Shown here one piece after another: positions 32,262-42,162 of a stretch of DNA of 54,176 bases. How positions within the stretch are numbered: position 1 is the stretch's first letter; each line of letters opens with the position of its first letter. The translations under genes and the position numbers were made by a program. This DNA comes from Pseudolactococcus piscium (lineage in GTDB: Bacteria > Bacillota > Bacilli > Lactobacillales > Streptococcaceae), in assembly GCF_002441695.1 (NCBI RefSeq), contig NZ_JXJW01000021.1, positions 1-54,176 on the forward strand, read 5' to 3'. The notes beneath the pieces were generated by a model. It saw nothing but the letters and a program-made list of their open reading frames with translations, was not told the origin of the DNA and made no database searches.

Positions 32262-34025
32262 ATGAGAACAAAAACAAGTGAGACGATTACCAAACAGGGT
32301 GAAACAGTTACAGTAAAAGGATGGGTGAATTCCCGTCGTGACCATGGTGGTGTCATTTTTATCGACTTACGCGACTATGCAGGCTTATTACAAGTCGTGA
32401 TTCAGCCTGAACATGTCACGAATTTTTCAGCAGCAGAGCACTTGCGTGATGAGTATGCGATTTCGGTTACTGGAACTATTCGCGCGCGTGGTGAAGGCTT
32501 AGCAAATCCAAATTTAGCAACTGGTGAAATTGAATTAGTTGCAGCATCTTTTGAAATCTTGAATGCGTCTAAACCACTCCCAATTTCGCTAAATGAAGCC
32601 AATAAATCTAGTGAAGACTTACGCTTGAAATACCGTTATTTGGATTTACGTCGCTCGAAAATGCAAGAGACCTTAAAGCAACGTGCCAAATATTTATCAT
32701 TTATCCGTCGTTTTATGGAAGACCAAGAATTTTTAGAAGTCCAAACACCTATTTTGGCCAATTCTTCTCCAGAAGGCGCGCGTGATTTCTTGATTCCAAG
32801 TCGTATTCATGCTGGTAAGTTTTATGCCTTGCCACAAGCACCACAACAGTTTAAGCAGTTACTCATGGTTGGTGGGATTGACAAGTACTACCAAATTGCG
32901 CCATGTTTCCGTGATGAAGATCCTCGTGCGGACAGACTTTACGGTGATTTTTATCAACTTGACTTAGAGCGTGCCTTTGTTGAAGACGGTGAAGAAATCC
33001 GTACTGAGATGGAAGTCCTCATCCAAAATTTAGTGACAGAGTTTGCTGGAAAAGCCTTAGTGACGTCTGAAATTCCGCGTATTGCCTATGAAGATGCCAT
33101 GAACATCTACGGAACAGATAAGCCTGACTTGCGCTTTGGTATGACCTTGGTTGACTTAGATGAGACGCTTGCGACAACAGAGTTTGCTGTCTTTAAAAAT
33201 GCTAAAAAAGTGAAAGCAATTTGTGTCAAAGGGGCAGCTAGTTTGTCACGTTCACAAATTGATAATTTTACTGAGATTGCTAAAAAAGAAGGTGCTGGTG
33301 GGCTTGCCTACTTAACCTTTGTTGATGGTGGCATCAAGTCACCCATCGCAAAATTCTTAACAGAAGCAGAGCTAGCTGAAATTACTGAAAAAACAGGTGC
33401 TGAAGATGGTGATATCGTCTTCTTTGGAGCTGGTAAACCTGCTATGGTTAATAAAGTACTTGGTAGAATGCGTAATGAATTTGCTGATTTCTATGATCTT
33501 AAAGATAAGAACCAAGTTGCCTTGTGTTGGGTTGTTGATTTTCCATTTTACGAGTATGATGAGAAAAATCGCAAAGTTGATTTTGGACACAATCCGTTTT
33601 CACTTCCTAAAGGAGGCCTGTCTGCTTTAGAAGCTGCCAAGACTGATGCTGATAAATTAGCAATCAAAGCAGACCAATTTGACATGGTCATGAATGGCTA
33701 TGAGATCTGTTCAGGTGCTGTTCGTAACTACAATCCTGAGGTCATGTATAAGGCATTCAATATCTTAGGCTATGATAAATTCTTTGTAGAAGAAAAATTT
33801 GGTGCCATGCTTGAAGCCTTCAAGTTTGGTGCGCCACCCCATGCTGGGTGTGCCTTTGGCTTGGAACGTATCTTCATGGTATTGACTGGTGAAGATAATA
33901 TTCGTGAAGTTGTTGCCTTTCCAAAAAGTGCAGCAGGTGTTGATTTGATGATGGACTCACCAAGTGATGTTGATCCAAAACAATTATCAGAATTGAAGTT
34001 GGTTTTGGATATTGATTTTGACTAA
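32262..34025 (+). CDS. aspS: aspartyl-tRNA synthetase
   Basis: 587 residues, class IIb synthetase of the bacterial type. The N-terminal OB anticodon domain (about 1-110) includes VKGWVNSRRDHGGVIFIDLRD. Motif 2 is FRDEDPRADRLYGDFYQLDLE, the bacterial GAD insertion lies in the middle, and motif 3 is GCAFGLERIFMVLTG. It charges tRNA(Asp). A T-box leader directly upstream controls it. TAGGAG lies before ATG 32262. gatCAB follows, but from its own promoter. Confidence 0.98.
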   Translation: MRTKTSETITKQGETVTVKGWVNSRRDHGGVIFIDLRDYAGLLQVVIQPEHVTNFSAAEHLRDEYAISVTGTIRARGEGLANPNLATGEIELVAASFEILNASKPLPISLNEANKSSEDLRLKYRYLDLRRSKMQETLKQRAKYLSFIRRFMEDQEFLEVQTPILANSSPEGARDFLIPSRIHAGKFYALPQAPQQFKQLLMVGGIDKYYQIAPCFRDEDPRADRLYGDFYQLDLERAFVEDGEEIRTEMEVLIQNLVTEFAGKALVTSEIPRIAYEDAMNIYGTDKPDLRFGMTLVDLDETLATTEFAVFKNAKKVKAICVKGAASLSRSQIDNFTEIAKKEGAGGLAYLTFVDGGIKSPIAKFLTEAELAEITEKTGAEDGDIVFFGAGKPAMVNKVLGRMRNEFADFYDLKDKNQVALCWVVDFPFYEYDEKNRKVDFGHNPFSLPKGGLSALEAAKTDADKLAIKADQFDMVMNGYEICSGAVRNYNPEVMYKAFNILGYDKFFVEEKFGAMLEAFKFGAPPHAGCAFGLERIFMVLTGEDNIREVVAFPKSAAGVDLMMDSPSDVDPKQLSELKLVLDIDFD

Positions 34026-34095
34026 CCTCCCTATAAACTGATATAATAAAACTTGCAATCAGTCAGTAAGCTGACGAATAAAAAAGGAGCAATCC

Positions 34096-34389
34096 ATGGA
34101 AATTACAAAAGAAGATGTCAAGCACGTGGCACATTTGTCTAAATTGGCATTTGACGAAACAGAAACAGCTGAATTTGCTGGCTCATTAACTAAGATAGTC
34201 GATATGTTTTTAAAACTAGAAGAAGTGGATACAACGGGTGTCCCATTTACGTCAAATGTGGCTGATAATATCAACACATGGCGTGAAGATGTTGCGGTTT
34301 CAGGCTGGAACAGAGATGAGTTATTTAAAAATGTCCCTGAAACTGAAGATGGCTTTATTAAAGTCCCAACGATTATGGAGGACAACTAA
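34096..34389 (+). CDS. gatC: Asp-tRNA(Asn)/Glu-tRNA(Gln) amidotransferase subunit C
   Basis: 97 residues. GatC wraps around GatA and stabilises the complex with GatB. EDVKHVAHLSKLAFDETE is the conserved N-terminus, and the DV/REDV segment WREDVAV is also typical. AAAAGGAG precedes ATG 34096. An extended -10 TGATATAAT (34039-34047) directly after aspS drives the operon, with a small GTCAG/CTGAC hairpin in the leader. The stop is immediately followed by the gatA ATG. Confidence 0.96.
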   Translation: MEITKEDVKHVAHLSKLAFDETETAEFAGSLTKIVDMFLKLEEVDTTGVPFTSNVADNINTWREDVAVSGWNRDELFKNVPETEDGFIKVPTIMEDN

Positions 34390-35832
34390 ATGACAACGAT
34401 TAAATCACTCCATGACCAATTGGTCAACAAGGAAATTTCAGCAGTTGAGTTAACAAAAGCAACCCTGAAAAATATGAGGGATCGTGAAGGCAAAGTAGAT
34501 AGCTTTATCACGATTACAGAAGATCAAGCACTTGCACAAGCAGCGGCTATCGATGCACGTGGGATTGATGCAGCTAATCCAGTATCTGGTATTCCATTAG
34601 CGGTCAAAGATAATATCTCAACTAAGGGGATCTTAACGACAGCAGCTTCTAAAATGCTCTATAACTACGAGCCTATTTTCGATGCAACAGCTGTGGAAAA
34701 ACTGTATAGCAATGACATGATCGTGGTTGGTAAAACCAACATGGACGAGTTTGCAATGGGTGGCTCAACTGAGAATTCAGCCTTTAAACCAACTAAAAAT
34801 GCGTGGGATCAATCTAAAGTACCTGGTGGCTCATCTGGTGGGTCTGCGACAGCTGTTGCAGCCAATCAAGTGTTGTTATCGCTTGGGTCTGATACTGGTG
34901 GGTCAATTCGTCAACCTGCATCATTTAATGGTGTTGTTGGCTTGAAACCAACCTATGGTCGTGTTTCGCGTTTTGGCTTGATTGCATTTGGGTCATCACT
35001 TGACCAAATTGGTCCGTTTTCACAAAATGTGACAGACAATGCGCTGTTACTTAATGCGATTTCAGGTCATGATCCTAAGGATTCTACCTCTTCAAAAGTG
35101 GCTGTGCCTGATTTTTCATCAAAAATTGGTCAAGACATTAAAGGTCTTAAGATTGCCTTGCCTAAAGAATACTTAGGTGAAGGAATTGATCCAAAAGTTA
35201 AAGAACAAGTCTTAGCTGCAGCTAAGCACTTTGAAAAGCTTGGGGCAACAGTTGAAGAAGTCAGTCTCCCACATAGTAAATATGGCGTAGCTGTCTACTA
35301 TATCATTGCGTCTTCTGAAGCAAGTTCTAACTTGCAACGCTTTGATGGGATTCGTTATGGTTTCCGTGCTGAGGATGCGGTCGACTTAGAAGACATTTAC
35401 GTTAAGACACGTTCACAAGGTTTTGGTGAAGAAGTGAAACGTCGGATCATGCTAGGGACATTTAGTTTGTCATCTGGTTACTATGATGCTTACTTCAAAA
35501 AAGCAGGTCAAGTTAGAACCTTAATCATGCAAGATTTCCAAAAAGTATTTGAGAACTATGACTTAATCATCGGCCCAACAGCACCAAGTGTTGCCTATGA
35601 TTTGGATACACAAGGTCATGATCCAGTTGCCATGTACTTAGCCGATTTGTTAACGATTCCTGTCAACTTAGCTGGACTACCAGGTATTTCAATTCCTGCA
35701 GGTCAGGTTGAAGGATTGCCAGTTGGTTTGCAAATCATTGGTAAAGCCTTCGATGAAGCAACGATCTATCAAGCAGCAGCAGCTTTTGAAGCGACTACTG
35801 ACTTCCATAAAGCCAAACCACTTATCTTTTAA
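34390..35832 (+). CDS. gatA: Asp-tRNA(Asn)/Glu-tRNA(Gln) amidotransferase subunit A
   Basis: 480 residues, amidase-signature enzyme that releases ammonia from glutamine. The catalytic triad is K73 (AVKDN), S148 in GGSSGGSA and S172 in [10 protein letters not shown]. The ammonia passes to GatB, which amidates misacylated Glu-tRNA(Gln) or Asp-tRNA(Asn). It starts directly at the end of gatC with its GGAGG inside gatC, so translation is coupled. Confidence 0.98.
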   Translation: MTTIKSLHDQLVNKEISAVELTKATLKNMRDREGKVDSFITITEDQALAQAAAIDARGIDAANPVSGIPLAVKDNISTKGILTTAASKMLYNYEPIFDATAVEKLYSNDMIVVGKTNMDEFAMGGSTENSAFKPTKNAWDQSKVPGGSSGGSATAVAANQVLLSLGSDTGGSIRQPASFNGVVGLKPTYGRVSRFGLIAFGSSLDQIGPFSQNVTDNALLLNAISGHDPKDSTSSKVAVPDFSSKIGQDIKGLKIALPKEYLGEGIDPKVKEQVLAAAKHFEKLGATVEEVSLPHSKYGVAVYYIIASSEASSNLQRFDGIRYGFRAEDAVDLEDIYVKTRSQGFGEEVKRRIMLGTFSLSSGYYDAYFKKAGQVRTLIMQDFQKVFENYDLIIGPTAPSVAYDLDTQGHDPVAMYLADLLTIPVNLAGLPGISIPAGQVEGLPVGLQIIGKAFDEATIYQAAAAFEATTDFHKAKPLIF

Positions 35833-35848
35833 GAAAGGACTTTGATCT

Positions 35849-37279
35849 ATGAATTTTGAAACAGTCATCGGACTTGAAGTCCATGTTGAATTAAATACGA
35901 ACTCAAAAATCTTCTCACCTGCTCCAGCTCATTTTGGTGCGGGACCAAATGCCAATACCAATATTGTCGATTGGAGTTTTCCTGGTGTTTTACCAGTTAT
36001 GAATAAAGGGGTTATCGAGTCGGGAATTAAAGCCTCACTTGCCCTAAACATGGCTATCCATCAAGATATGCACTTTGACCGTAAAAACTATTTTTATCCA
36101 GATAATCCCAAAGCTTACCAAATCTCACAATTTGATGAACCAATTGGCTATAATGGCACGATTGAGATTGAACTTGAAGATGGGACTAAAAAGACTTTAC
36201 GTATTGAACGTGCGCATCTAGAAGAAGATGCGGGTAAAAACACACATGGGACAGACGGCTATTCTTATGTCGATTTGAACCGTCAAGGTGTGCCACTCAT
36301 CGAGATTGTATCAGAAGCTGATATGCGCTCACCTGAGGAAGCCTATGCTTACTTGACGGCGATTAAAGAAATTATCCAGTATACTGGCATTTCTGACGTC
36401 AAGATGGAAGAAGGCTCAATGCGTTGTGATGCCAATATCTCACTTCGTCCTTATGGACAAGAAGAATTTGGTACGAAAACAGAATTGAAAAACTTGAATT
36501 CCTTTAACTTTGTTCGCAAAGGGTTAGAATATGAAGTTGCCCGCCAAGCAAAAGTATTACGCTCAGGTGGTGTCATTCAACAAGAAACACGTCGTTATGA
36601 TGAAAAAACGGGCGAAACGACTTTGATGCGCGTTAAAGAAGGCTCATCAGATTACCGTTACTTCCCAGAACCTGATTTACCACGCTTTGAGATCTCTGAT
36701 GAATGGATTGATGAAGTTCGTCAAACTTTACCAGAATTTCCAAAGGCGCGTCGTGCCAGATATATCGCTGAGTTAGACTTATCTGACTATGATGCAGCAC
36801 AACTGACAGCGTCTAAAGAAACAGCTGATTTCTTTGAAGCAGCGATTGCTGCCGGTGCAGATGCCAAACTTGCATCGAACTGGTTGCAAGGTGAAGTGGC
36901 GCAATATCTCAATGCTGAGGGTAAAAAACTATCAGAAATCGGCTTAACACCTGAAAACTTGACTGAAATGATCCAGTTAATTTCAGATGGTACGATCTCA
37001 TCTAAAATCGCTAAAAAAGTATTTGTTGAGTTGGCTAAAAACGGTGGCTCTGCGGATGCCTTCGTTAAAAAAGCTGGCTTGATCCAAATTTCAGACCCAG
37101 CTGTTCTAATCCCAATCATCTCAGATGTATTGGCTAAGAATGAAAAAGCGGTCACTGACTATAAAGGTGGCAACAAAAATTCTGCCAAAGCTTTAATCGG
37201 TCAACTGATGAAAGCAACAAAAGGACAAGCTAATCCACAAGTTGTTCAAGAACTTTTGTATGCTGAATTAGATAAATAA
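35849..37279 (+). CDS. gatB: Asp-tRNA(Asn)/Glu-tRNA(Gln) amidotransferase subunit B
   Basis: 476 residues. The kinase-like catalytic cradle is at the N-terminus ([18 protein letters not shown] and [10 protein letters not shown] with [15 protein letters not shown]). The C-terminal helical YqeY-like tail (about 330-476) grips the tRNA. It phosphorylates and amidates the misacylated tRNA. AGAAAGGA precedes ATG 35849, 16 bases after gatA. It ends the gatCAB operon, followed by a strong terminator. Confidence 0.98.
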   Translation: MNFETVIGLEVHVELNTNSKIFSPAPAHFGAGPNANTNIVDWSFPGVLPVMNKGVIESGIKASLALNMAIHQDMHFDRKNYFYPDNPKAYQISQFDEPIGYNGTIEIELEDGTKKTLRIERAHLEEDAGKNTHGTDGYSYVDLNRQGVPLIEIVSEADMRSPEEAYAYLTAIKEIIQYTGISDVKMEEGSMRCDANISLRPYGQEEFGTKTELKNLNSFNFVRKGLEYEVARQAKVLRSGGVIQQETRRYDEKTGETTLMRVKEGSSDYRYFPEPDLPRFEISDEWIDEVRQTLPEFPKARRARYIAELDLSDYDAAQLTASKETADFFEAAIAAGADAKLASNWLQGEVAQYLNAEGKKLSEIGLTPENLTEMIQLISDGTISSKIAKKVFVELAKNGGSADAFVKKAGLIQISDPAVLIPIISDVLAKNEKAVTDYKGGNKNSAKALIGQLMKATKGQANPQVVQELLYAELDK

Positions 37280-37296
37280 GTAGCAAAATGGCTAGT

Positions 37297-37340
37297 AAAA
37301 AAGCTCAGGAATCGTGTGTTCACGATCTCTGAGCTTTTTA
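37297..37340. terminator. bidirectional terminator after gatB
   Basis: AAAAAAGCTCAG (37297-37308) pairs with CTGAGCTTTTT (37329-37339), with a second nested stem ATCGTG/CACGAT. It serves gatB and the convergent monooxygenase-like gene. Confidence 0.9.
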
Positions 37341-37359
37341 TTTTGTGATGAAAACTTTT

Positions 37360-37644
37360 TTATTTTCCTGAACTGACCACAACACGGAGGTCTTCAACGA
37401 GAAATTGTTTAATCTCACCAGCAAATGTTTTGAAGTGGGCACTTTCGTTATGAGCAGCAATAGCTGTCTCATTTTCCCAGTTTTCGATGATGACAAATTT
37501 AGTGTCATCTTTTGGATCAGCGAACAAGTTGTAAAACTGAGCTCCTGCTTCTTTTTGAGAGTGAGAGACTAAGACGTCCATCGCTGCTAAATAAGCATCT
37601 CTTTGTTCTTTTTTGATATGGAAAAATACATTAATGACGATCAT
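37360..37644 (-). CDS. antibiotic biosynthesis monooxygenase (ABM) domain protein
   Basis: 94 residues with the ABM dimeric ferredoxin-like fold: INVFFHIKKEQRDAYLAAM, SHSQKEAGAQFYNLFADPKD, VIIENWENETAIAAHNESAHFKTF. Relatives include quinol monooxygenase YgiN and small stress proteins. The role is unknown; no cofactor site can be seen. AAAAGGGG lies about 7 bases before ATG 37644. Monocistronic, convergent with gatB. Confidence 0.88.
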   Translation of the reverse strand: MIVINVFFHIKKEQRDAYLAAMDVLVSHSQKEAGAQFYNLFADPKDDTKFVIIENWENETAIAAHNESAHFKTFAGEIKQFLVEDLRVVVSSGK

Positions 37645-37714
37645 TTTCGACCCCTTTTCTTAGATGAAAGTTCATTATACAATGTTTCTTAGCAGAAGTA
37701 AACTATTTGAAATC

Positions 37715-37847
37715 TGTTAAAATCAGACGATTTATGATCCTTTTACAGTCTGGTCGTGGTGACAGTGGCTAGGAGGGGTTGCATTTCAAAAGAATAGGAG
37801 GTAGACTTATAGATAAGCAGTGCTATGCGCTAGTGCTGATCGCTTAA
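37715..37847 (+). promoter_or_regulatory. leader with a possible 22-codon upstream ORF
   Basis: TGTTAAAAT (37715-37723) is an extended -10. The following leader of about 150 bases holds AGGAGG at 37771-37776, just before a TTG-started open frame of 22 codons (37779-37847, ending ...ALVLIA). A second AGGAGG at 37796-37801 has no usual start codon after it. The true gene then has its own GAAGGAG. Whether the small frame is translated is unknown. Confidence 0.3.
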
Positions 37848-37878
37848 CCGGTTATTCAGAACTGGTAGAAGGAGAATT

Positions 37879-38109
37879 ATGTTGACAAAACAGGAGATAA
37901 AAGGCCGTTTTGAGCGGACAACTGGCGGTGCATTTCAAGGCATCGATATCATCACAGATAAAGCAACAGGTGTCCAGTATTTATTGGCTAGTAAAGACAC
38001 AGGTTGTGGCCTAACGCCCTTGATAGATGCTGAAGGGAAACCTGTGATAGCAGCTAGATCAGAACTGAACACAAAGGCCGTAAGTGATCAAACAATCTCC
38101 CCTTTTTGA
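37879..38109 (+). CDS. DUF6440-like small protein
   Basis: 76 residues without membrane segments. The block TDKATGVQYLLASKDTGCGLTPLIDAEGKPVI matches the DUF6440 pattern (tG.nYl....g..g.tpLiD..GKp); here it is described by its parts GVQYLL and GLTPLIDAEGKPVI. Such proteins are small, often single-domain, and of unknown function. GAAGGAG precedes ATG 37879. It ends shortly before the polA terminator-promoter region. Confidence 0.65.
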   Translation: MLTKQEIKGRFERTTGGAFQGIDIITDKATGVQYLLASKDTGCGLTPLIDAEGKPVIAARSELNTKAVSDQTISPF

Positions 38110-38187
38110 TCAAGGCGTCTTTTGCTGGTCTGCTGCTCACGATAAATCAGCGCGTTTATATCTTTTTCACTAACTCAGTATACTAAC

Positions 38188-38215
38188 ACCCATCTTGAAT
38201 GAGATGGGTCTTTTT
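38188..38215 (+). terminator. terminator directly before polA
   Basis: ACCCATCT (38188-38195) pairs with AGATGGGT (38202-38209), followed by CTTTTT. The polA -10 begins only two bases after the T-run, so terminator and promoter are fused. Confidence 0.85.
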
Positions 38216-38216
38216 A

Positions 38217-38225
38217 TGTTAAAAT
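38217..38225 (+). promoter_or_regulatory. extended -10 for leaderless polA
   Basis: TGTTAAAAT (TAAAAT at 38220-38225) ends 6 bases (AGAGAC) before ATG 38232. TTGAAT at 38195-38200, within the terminator loop, is a distant -35 at 19 bp. No Shine-Dalgarno is present. Confidence 0.65.
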
Positions 38226-38231
38226 AGAGAC

Positions 38232-40847
38232 ATGACAAATACAGAAAAAAACTTACTCTTAATCGATGGTTCCTCGATCGCCTTTCGTGCTTTTTTTGCA
38301 CTTTATACACAGATTGATCGCTTTGTTGCACCATCAGGGTTGCATACTAATGCCATTTTTGCCTTTCATACGATGTTACGAAATGTCTTAGATAAGGTGC
38401 AACCGACCCATGTCTTGGTTGCTTTTGATGCTGGGAAAACGACCTTTAGAACTGAGATGTTTGCAGATTACAAAGCTGGCCGTGCTAAGACGCCAGATGA
38501 ATTTAGGGAGCAGATGCCTTTTATTAAGGAAATGCTTGAAGCACAAGGGATTACCCATTATGATCTTGCTAATTTTGAGGCAGATGATATTATCGGCACC
38601 TTGGCAACCCAAGCTGAAAAAGCTGGCTTTGACAAAGTCACAGTCGTATCTGGTGACCGAGATTTAACCCAATTAACGACAGAGAAAACAACGGTTGAAA
38701 TCACGATCAAGGGGGTTGCGGAACTTGAGACCTACACACCAGCTTATCTGAATGAGAAACTTGGCTTAACGACTGAACAATTTATTGATTTGAAAGCCTT
38801 GATGGGAGATAAATCAGATAATATTCCGGGTGTGACCAAAATCGGTGAAAAGACGGGTATAAAACTCTTGCTTGAGTATGGGTCTTTAGCAGGTATCTAT
38901 GATCATGTTGATCAGATGAAGACCTCTAAAATGAAAGAGAATTTGATTAATGATCGTGAGCAAGCCTTCCTATCAAGGGAGCTTGCAACGATTGATTTGG
39001 ATTCACCTATCAAAATCGGCCTTGATGACACCCTCTATCAGGGGGCTGACTACGATAAACTCAAAGCATTCTATAAGGAAATGGGCTTCCATAAATTCCT
39101 AGAAGACTTGGAAGGTGTGACAGAAAAAGTTGTTGAAGTCATTGAGTTTACTGTGATAACCGATAAACCAAGCCCTGATATGTTCCATGAGGATCAATTC
39201 TTCTATCTAGAAATTTTAGGAGATGACTATCATCGGGATGAGATTATTGGTTTTGCCTGGGGAGATGACAAACGGATCTATGTGGCCAAAGATACAAGCC
39301 TACTAGCAGATATTTCTTTCCCTAAAAATACATTTGACTTCAAGAAAAATAAAGTCTTACTAGCACGTCAAGGGATTGATTATCCACTGGTTAGTTTTGA
39401 TACCATGTTGGCCAAATATCTTTACTCGACGATTGAGAATAACAAAATCTCAACCATCGCCGATTTGTTTGGCTATGATTTAGCTGATGATGAGTTGGTC
39501 TATGGTAAGGGGGCCAAGCGAGCTGTGCCAGAAGATGCTGTCTTATTTGATCATCTGGCTAGGAAAATAGCTGCCCTTGTTAAGACGAGAACACCATTAG
39601 TGGATAAATTACGAGAAAATGACCAAGAAAAACTCTTGTCTGATATCGAATTGCCCCTAGCAAATGTCCTGGCTAAGATGGAAATCACAGGAATCAAAGT
39701 GTCTGGTGGTGTCTTAAGCGAGATTGGGTTAGAAAATGAGCAAGTCATCAAGGCCTTAACGGCAGAAATTTATGAGCTTGCGGGTGAACCATTTAATATC
39801 AATTCTCCTAAGCAGTTAGGCGTCATCTTATTTGAAAAAATGGGCTTACCTGTCATCAAAAAAACAAAGACGGGTTATTCGACAGCTGTTGACGTACTTG
39901 AACAACTCGCAGCTCAAGCGCCGATTGTAGATAAAATTTTAAAATTCCGTCAGATTTCTAAAATTCAGTCTACCTATGTGACCGGACTCCTAGGTGAAAT
40001 CATGGCAGATGGCAAGATTCATACACGCTATGTCCAGGATTTGACGCAAACAGGTCGTTTATCTAGTGTCCAACCGAATCTACAAAATATTCCAGTTCGT
40101 TTGCCCGAGGGACGTAAAATTCGTAAAGCCTTTCTACCGGAAAATGCAGACTCAGTTTTGTTATCAAGTGACTATTCACAAATCGAGTTGCGCGTGTTGG
40201 CCCACATCTCAGGAGATGAACATCTGATTTCAGCCTTCCAAAAAGGGGCTGATATTCATACGTCAACAGCCATGCGTGTATTTGGGATCGACAAACCAGA
40301 AGATGTGACAGCAAATGATCGTCGCAATGCAAAAGCGGTCAACTTTGGTGTAGTTTATGGCATCTCAGACTTTGGTCTATCCAATAATCTTGGTATTTCT
40401 AGGAAAGCAGCCAAGACCTATATCGAGACCTATTTTGAACGGTATCCAGATATCAAAAGCTACATGGAAAATAGTGTTCGAAGTGCTAGAGATACAGGTT
40501 TTGTCGAAACGCTCTATCACAGACGCAGAAATTTACCAGATATCAATGCTAGAAATTTCTCTGTTCGCTCATTTGCTGAACGGACGGCGATTAATAGCCC
40601 GATTCAAGGCTCAGCAGCAGATATTCTTAAAGTAGCGATGATTAACCTGGACAAAGCCTTAAAAGCCGGTAACTATCAGGCTAAGATGTTACTTCAGGTA
40701 CACGATGAAATTGTCTTAGATGTACCTAATGAAGAACTTTCAGAGATACAAGCACTCGTGAAAACAACGATGGAAAATGCGATTTCTCTCGCTGTTCCTT
40801 TACTAGTTGATGAAAATAGTGGCAAAACGTGGTATGAAGCTAAATAG
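38232..40847 (+). CDS. polA: DNA polymerase I
   Basis: 871 residues. The 5'-3' exonuclease (about 1-290) starts DGSSIAFRAFFAL and includes the acidic FEADDIIGTLA. The middle 3'-5' exonuclease-like domain (about 300-470) lacks the usual DxE motif, as in many Gram-positive Pol I enzymes, so proofreading is probably absent. The polymerase has motif A DYSQIELR (about 647), motif B RRNAKAVNFGVVYG (about 695) and motif C HDEIVLD (about 824). It fills gaps in Okazaki fragment and excision repair. The mRNA appears leaderless. Confidence 0.98.
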   Translation: MTNTEKNLLLIDGSSIAFRAFFALYTQIDRFVAPSGLHTNAIFAFHTMLRNVLDKVQPTHVLVAFDAGKTTFRTEMFADYKAGRAKTPDEFREQMPFIKEMLEAQGITHYDLANFEADDIIGTLATQAEKAGFDKVTVVSGDRDLTQLTTEKTTVEITIKGVAELETYTPAYLNEKLGLTTEQFIDLKALMGDKSDNIPGVTKIGEKTGIKLLLEYGSLAGIYDHVDQMKTSKMKENLINDREQAFLSRELATIDLDSPIKIGLDDTLYQGADYDKLKAFYKEMGFHKFLEDLEGVTEKVVEVIEFTVITDKPSPDMFHEDQFFYLEILGDDYHRDEIIGFAWGDDKRIYVAKDTSLLADISFPKNTFDFKKNKVLLARQGIDYPLVSFDTMLAKYLYSTIENNKISTIADLFGYDLADDELVYGKGAKRAVPEDAVLFDHLARKIAALVKTRTPLVDKLRENDQEKLLSDIELPLANVLAKMEITGIKVSGGVLSEIGLENEQVIKALTAEIYELAGEPFNINSPKQLGVILFEKMGLPVIKKTKTGYSTAVDVLEQLAAQAPIVDKILKFRQISKIQSTYVTGLLGEIMADGKIHTRYVQDLTQTGRLSSVQPNLQNIPVRLPEGRKIRKAFLPENADSVLLSSDYSQIELRVLAHISGDEHLISAFQKGADIHTSTAMRVFGIDKPEDVTANDRRNAKAVNFGVVYGISDFGLSNNLGISRKAAKTYIETYFERYPDIKSYMENSVRSARDTGFVETLYHRRRNLPDINARNFSVRSFAERTAINSPIQGSAADILKVAMINLDKALKAGNYQAKMLLQVHDEIVLDVPNEELSEIQALVKTTMENAISLAVPLLVDENSGKTWYEAK

Positions 40848-40855
40848 GTATAAAA

Positions 40856-40883
40856 AAAATCAGACTGCCAAGTCTGATTTTTG
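40856..40883. terminator. bidirectional terminator after polA
   Basis: AAAATCAGACT (40856-40866) pairs with AGTCTGATTTTT (40871-40882) around GCCA. It serves polA and the convergent DUF1129 gene. Confidence 0.88.
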
Positions 40884-40899
40884 CTATGTTGTTAGGCGC

Positions 40900-41571
40900 T
40901 TACTTCCTAACAGGTTGGGTTGCCATAGCAGATTTGATATGGTATTTGCGTTTAAGTAGATACCTACCACCAAGAGAAATCAAGCCTATTGCTAGTACGA
41001 TATAACTATTTAGCGCAATATTGATTGTTTTAGGTAATAATGACGTTAGCGTGAAAAGGGCAATCCAAACGAGAAAAGTTAGGGTTAAAAGGCCGATCGC
41101 TTTAAATCCAGGTCTTTTTCTACCTTCGCTCTGTGGTTTATAGACAAGGCGGTACATAAGATAGATGACAAAACCAGCAGCTAGGCTCATGGTAACCAGT
41201 GTGATGATACCATATACGATGGCACTTTTGCTAAAGAGGGACATCACACCGTTTAAAATGGCGATAAATCCGAGCATTAAGAGGGAACTATCAAGCCACA
41301 TCAAGACAGGTGTTTCATTGCTGTTGTTATCCACTTTACCGCTGTTTTTATTGGCGATTTTTGGCGCATATTTTGCAGTGAACTCCGAAGGCGTACCTAG
41401 AATATCCTTAGCAAGAATCCGTTGCTCCTGCGCTTCGACAATCTGTGGGAGAATTTCAGATAAAATGACCTTAATTTCCTCGTCTGATTTGCCCACTTTA
41501 ACAAGTTCACGTGTGATCACATGAACATATTCACTATTTTTTGCTGTTAACTGTTCGATATAATTTTCCAT
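40900..41571 (-). CDS. DUF1129 family membrane protein
   Basis: 223 residues. The N-terminal helical part (TAKNSEYVHVITRELVKVGKSDEEIKVILSEILPQI, given by its core NSEYVHVITRELVKVGKSDE) and the following LGTPSEFTAKYAP are the DUF1129 signature. Four to five membrane helices follow after residue 90. The cytoplasmic N-terminal domain and helices suggest a small membrane regulator, but function is unknown. There is no ribosome site; a -10 lies 6 bases before ATG 41571, making this another leaderless candidate. It is divergent from rpmB. Confidence 0.82.
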   Translation of the reverse strand: MENYIEQLTAKNSEYVHVITRELVKVGKSDEEIKVILSEILPQIVEAQEQRILAKDILGTPSEFTAKYAPKIANKNSGKVDNNSNETPVLMWLDSSLLMLGFIAILNGVMSLFSKSAIVYGIITLVTMSLAAGFVIYLMYRLVYKPQSEGRKRPGFKAIGLLTLTFLVWIALFTLTSLLPKTINIALNSYIVLAIGLISLGGRYLLKRKYHIKSAMATQPVRK

Positions 41572-41577
41572 ATCCCT

Positions 41578-41586
41578 ATTCTAACA
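41578..41586 (-). promoter_or_regulatory. extended -10 for the leaderless DUF1129 gene
   Basis: On the minus strand TGTTAGAAT (-10 TAGAAT at 41583-41578) is followed by AGGGAT and ATG 41571. The spacing equals that of recG, polA and argR. AGGG is only 2 bases from the ATG, too close to act as a Shine-Dalgarno. Confidence 0.55.
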
Positions 41587-41700
41587 GAAAAAGTAGCATT
41601 TTTCATTACTATATTGAAAAAATGATATCGGTTTCATGTAAGCTATCCCGCTTCTTTTACATACGAGACTGAACGTATAAAAATAAATCTTTAAAACGAC

Positions 41701-41728
41701 TTGATTTTAAGCCAAAACATGGTATAAT
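41701..41728 (+). promoter_or_regulatory. promoter of rpmB
   Basis: TTGATT (41701-41706), 16 bp, TATAAT (41723-41728) with TG extension (41720-41721). A strong promoter 54 bases before the rpmB start. Confidence 0.8.
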
Positions 41729-41781
41729 GTTCTAGTATGTTATGAAATGACTAACAAAAAAAACTCGAGGAGAAATATATC

Positions 41782-41970
41782 ATGGCTAAAGTATGTTACT
41801 TTACAGGTCGTAAGACTTCATCAGCTAACAACCGTTCGCATGCAATGAACAAAACGAAAAAACAAGTGAAACCAAACTTGCAAAAAATTAAAATCGTTGA
41901 AAACGGCAAAGTTAAATCAGTATGGGCATCTGCTCGTGCACTTAAAAACCTTTCAGTTGAACGTGTTTAA
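41782..41970 (+). CDS. rpmB: 50S ribosomal protein L28
   Basis: 62 residues, basic. [23 protein letters not shown] is the L28 N-terminus (seen as [17 protein letters not shown]). [16 protein letters not shown] is the conserved end. CGAGGAG precedes ATG 41782. It has its own strong promoter and a terminator; codon use is biased like gapA. The order rpmB, Asp23-like, fakA on one strand is common to Firmicutes. Confidence 0.97.
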   Translation: MAKVCYFTGRKTSSANNRSHAMNKTKKQVKPNLQKIKIVENGKVKSVWASARALKNLSVERV

Positions 41971-41984
41971 TTAGTATAAAACTG

Positions 41985-42010
41985 CCGTGAAATGACTTCA
42001 CGGTTTTTTT
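41985..42010 (+). terminator. terminator of rpmB
   Basis: CCGTGAA (41985-41991) pairs with TTCACGG (41997-42003), followed by seven T's. Confidence 0.88.
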
Positions 42011-42162
42011 ATTGGCTAGAGTATGATAAAATGAGGAAGAGAGCATTCATTAGTGATCACTTTGTTTAAGTGAGTTAGTCCGATGGATGACTAAAAATAT
42101 GCGCGCCGCTTTTAAGTTAAGTAGGCTTGTTGATAATTTAGAGTGTAAAGCGAGGGAAAATT

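Noticed and set aside
42052-42061. 10-bp palindrome AGTGATCACT in the leader of the Asp23-like gene
   Set aside because: Too short and away from the -10; expected by chance in this much sequence.
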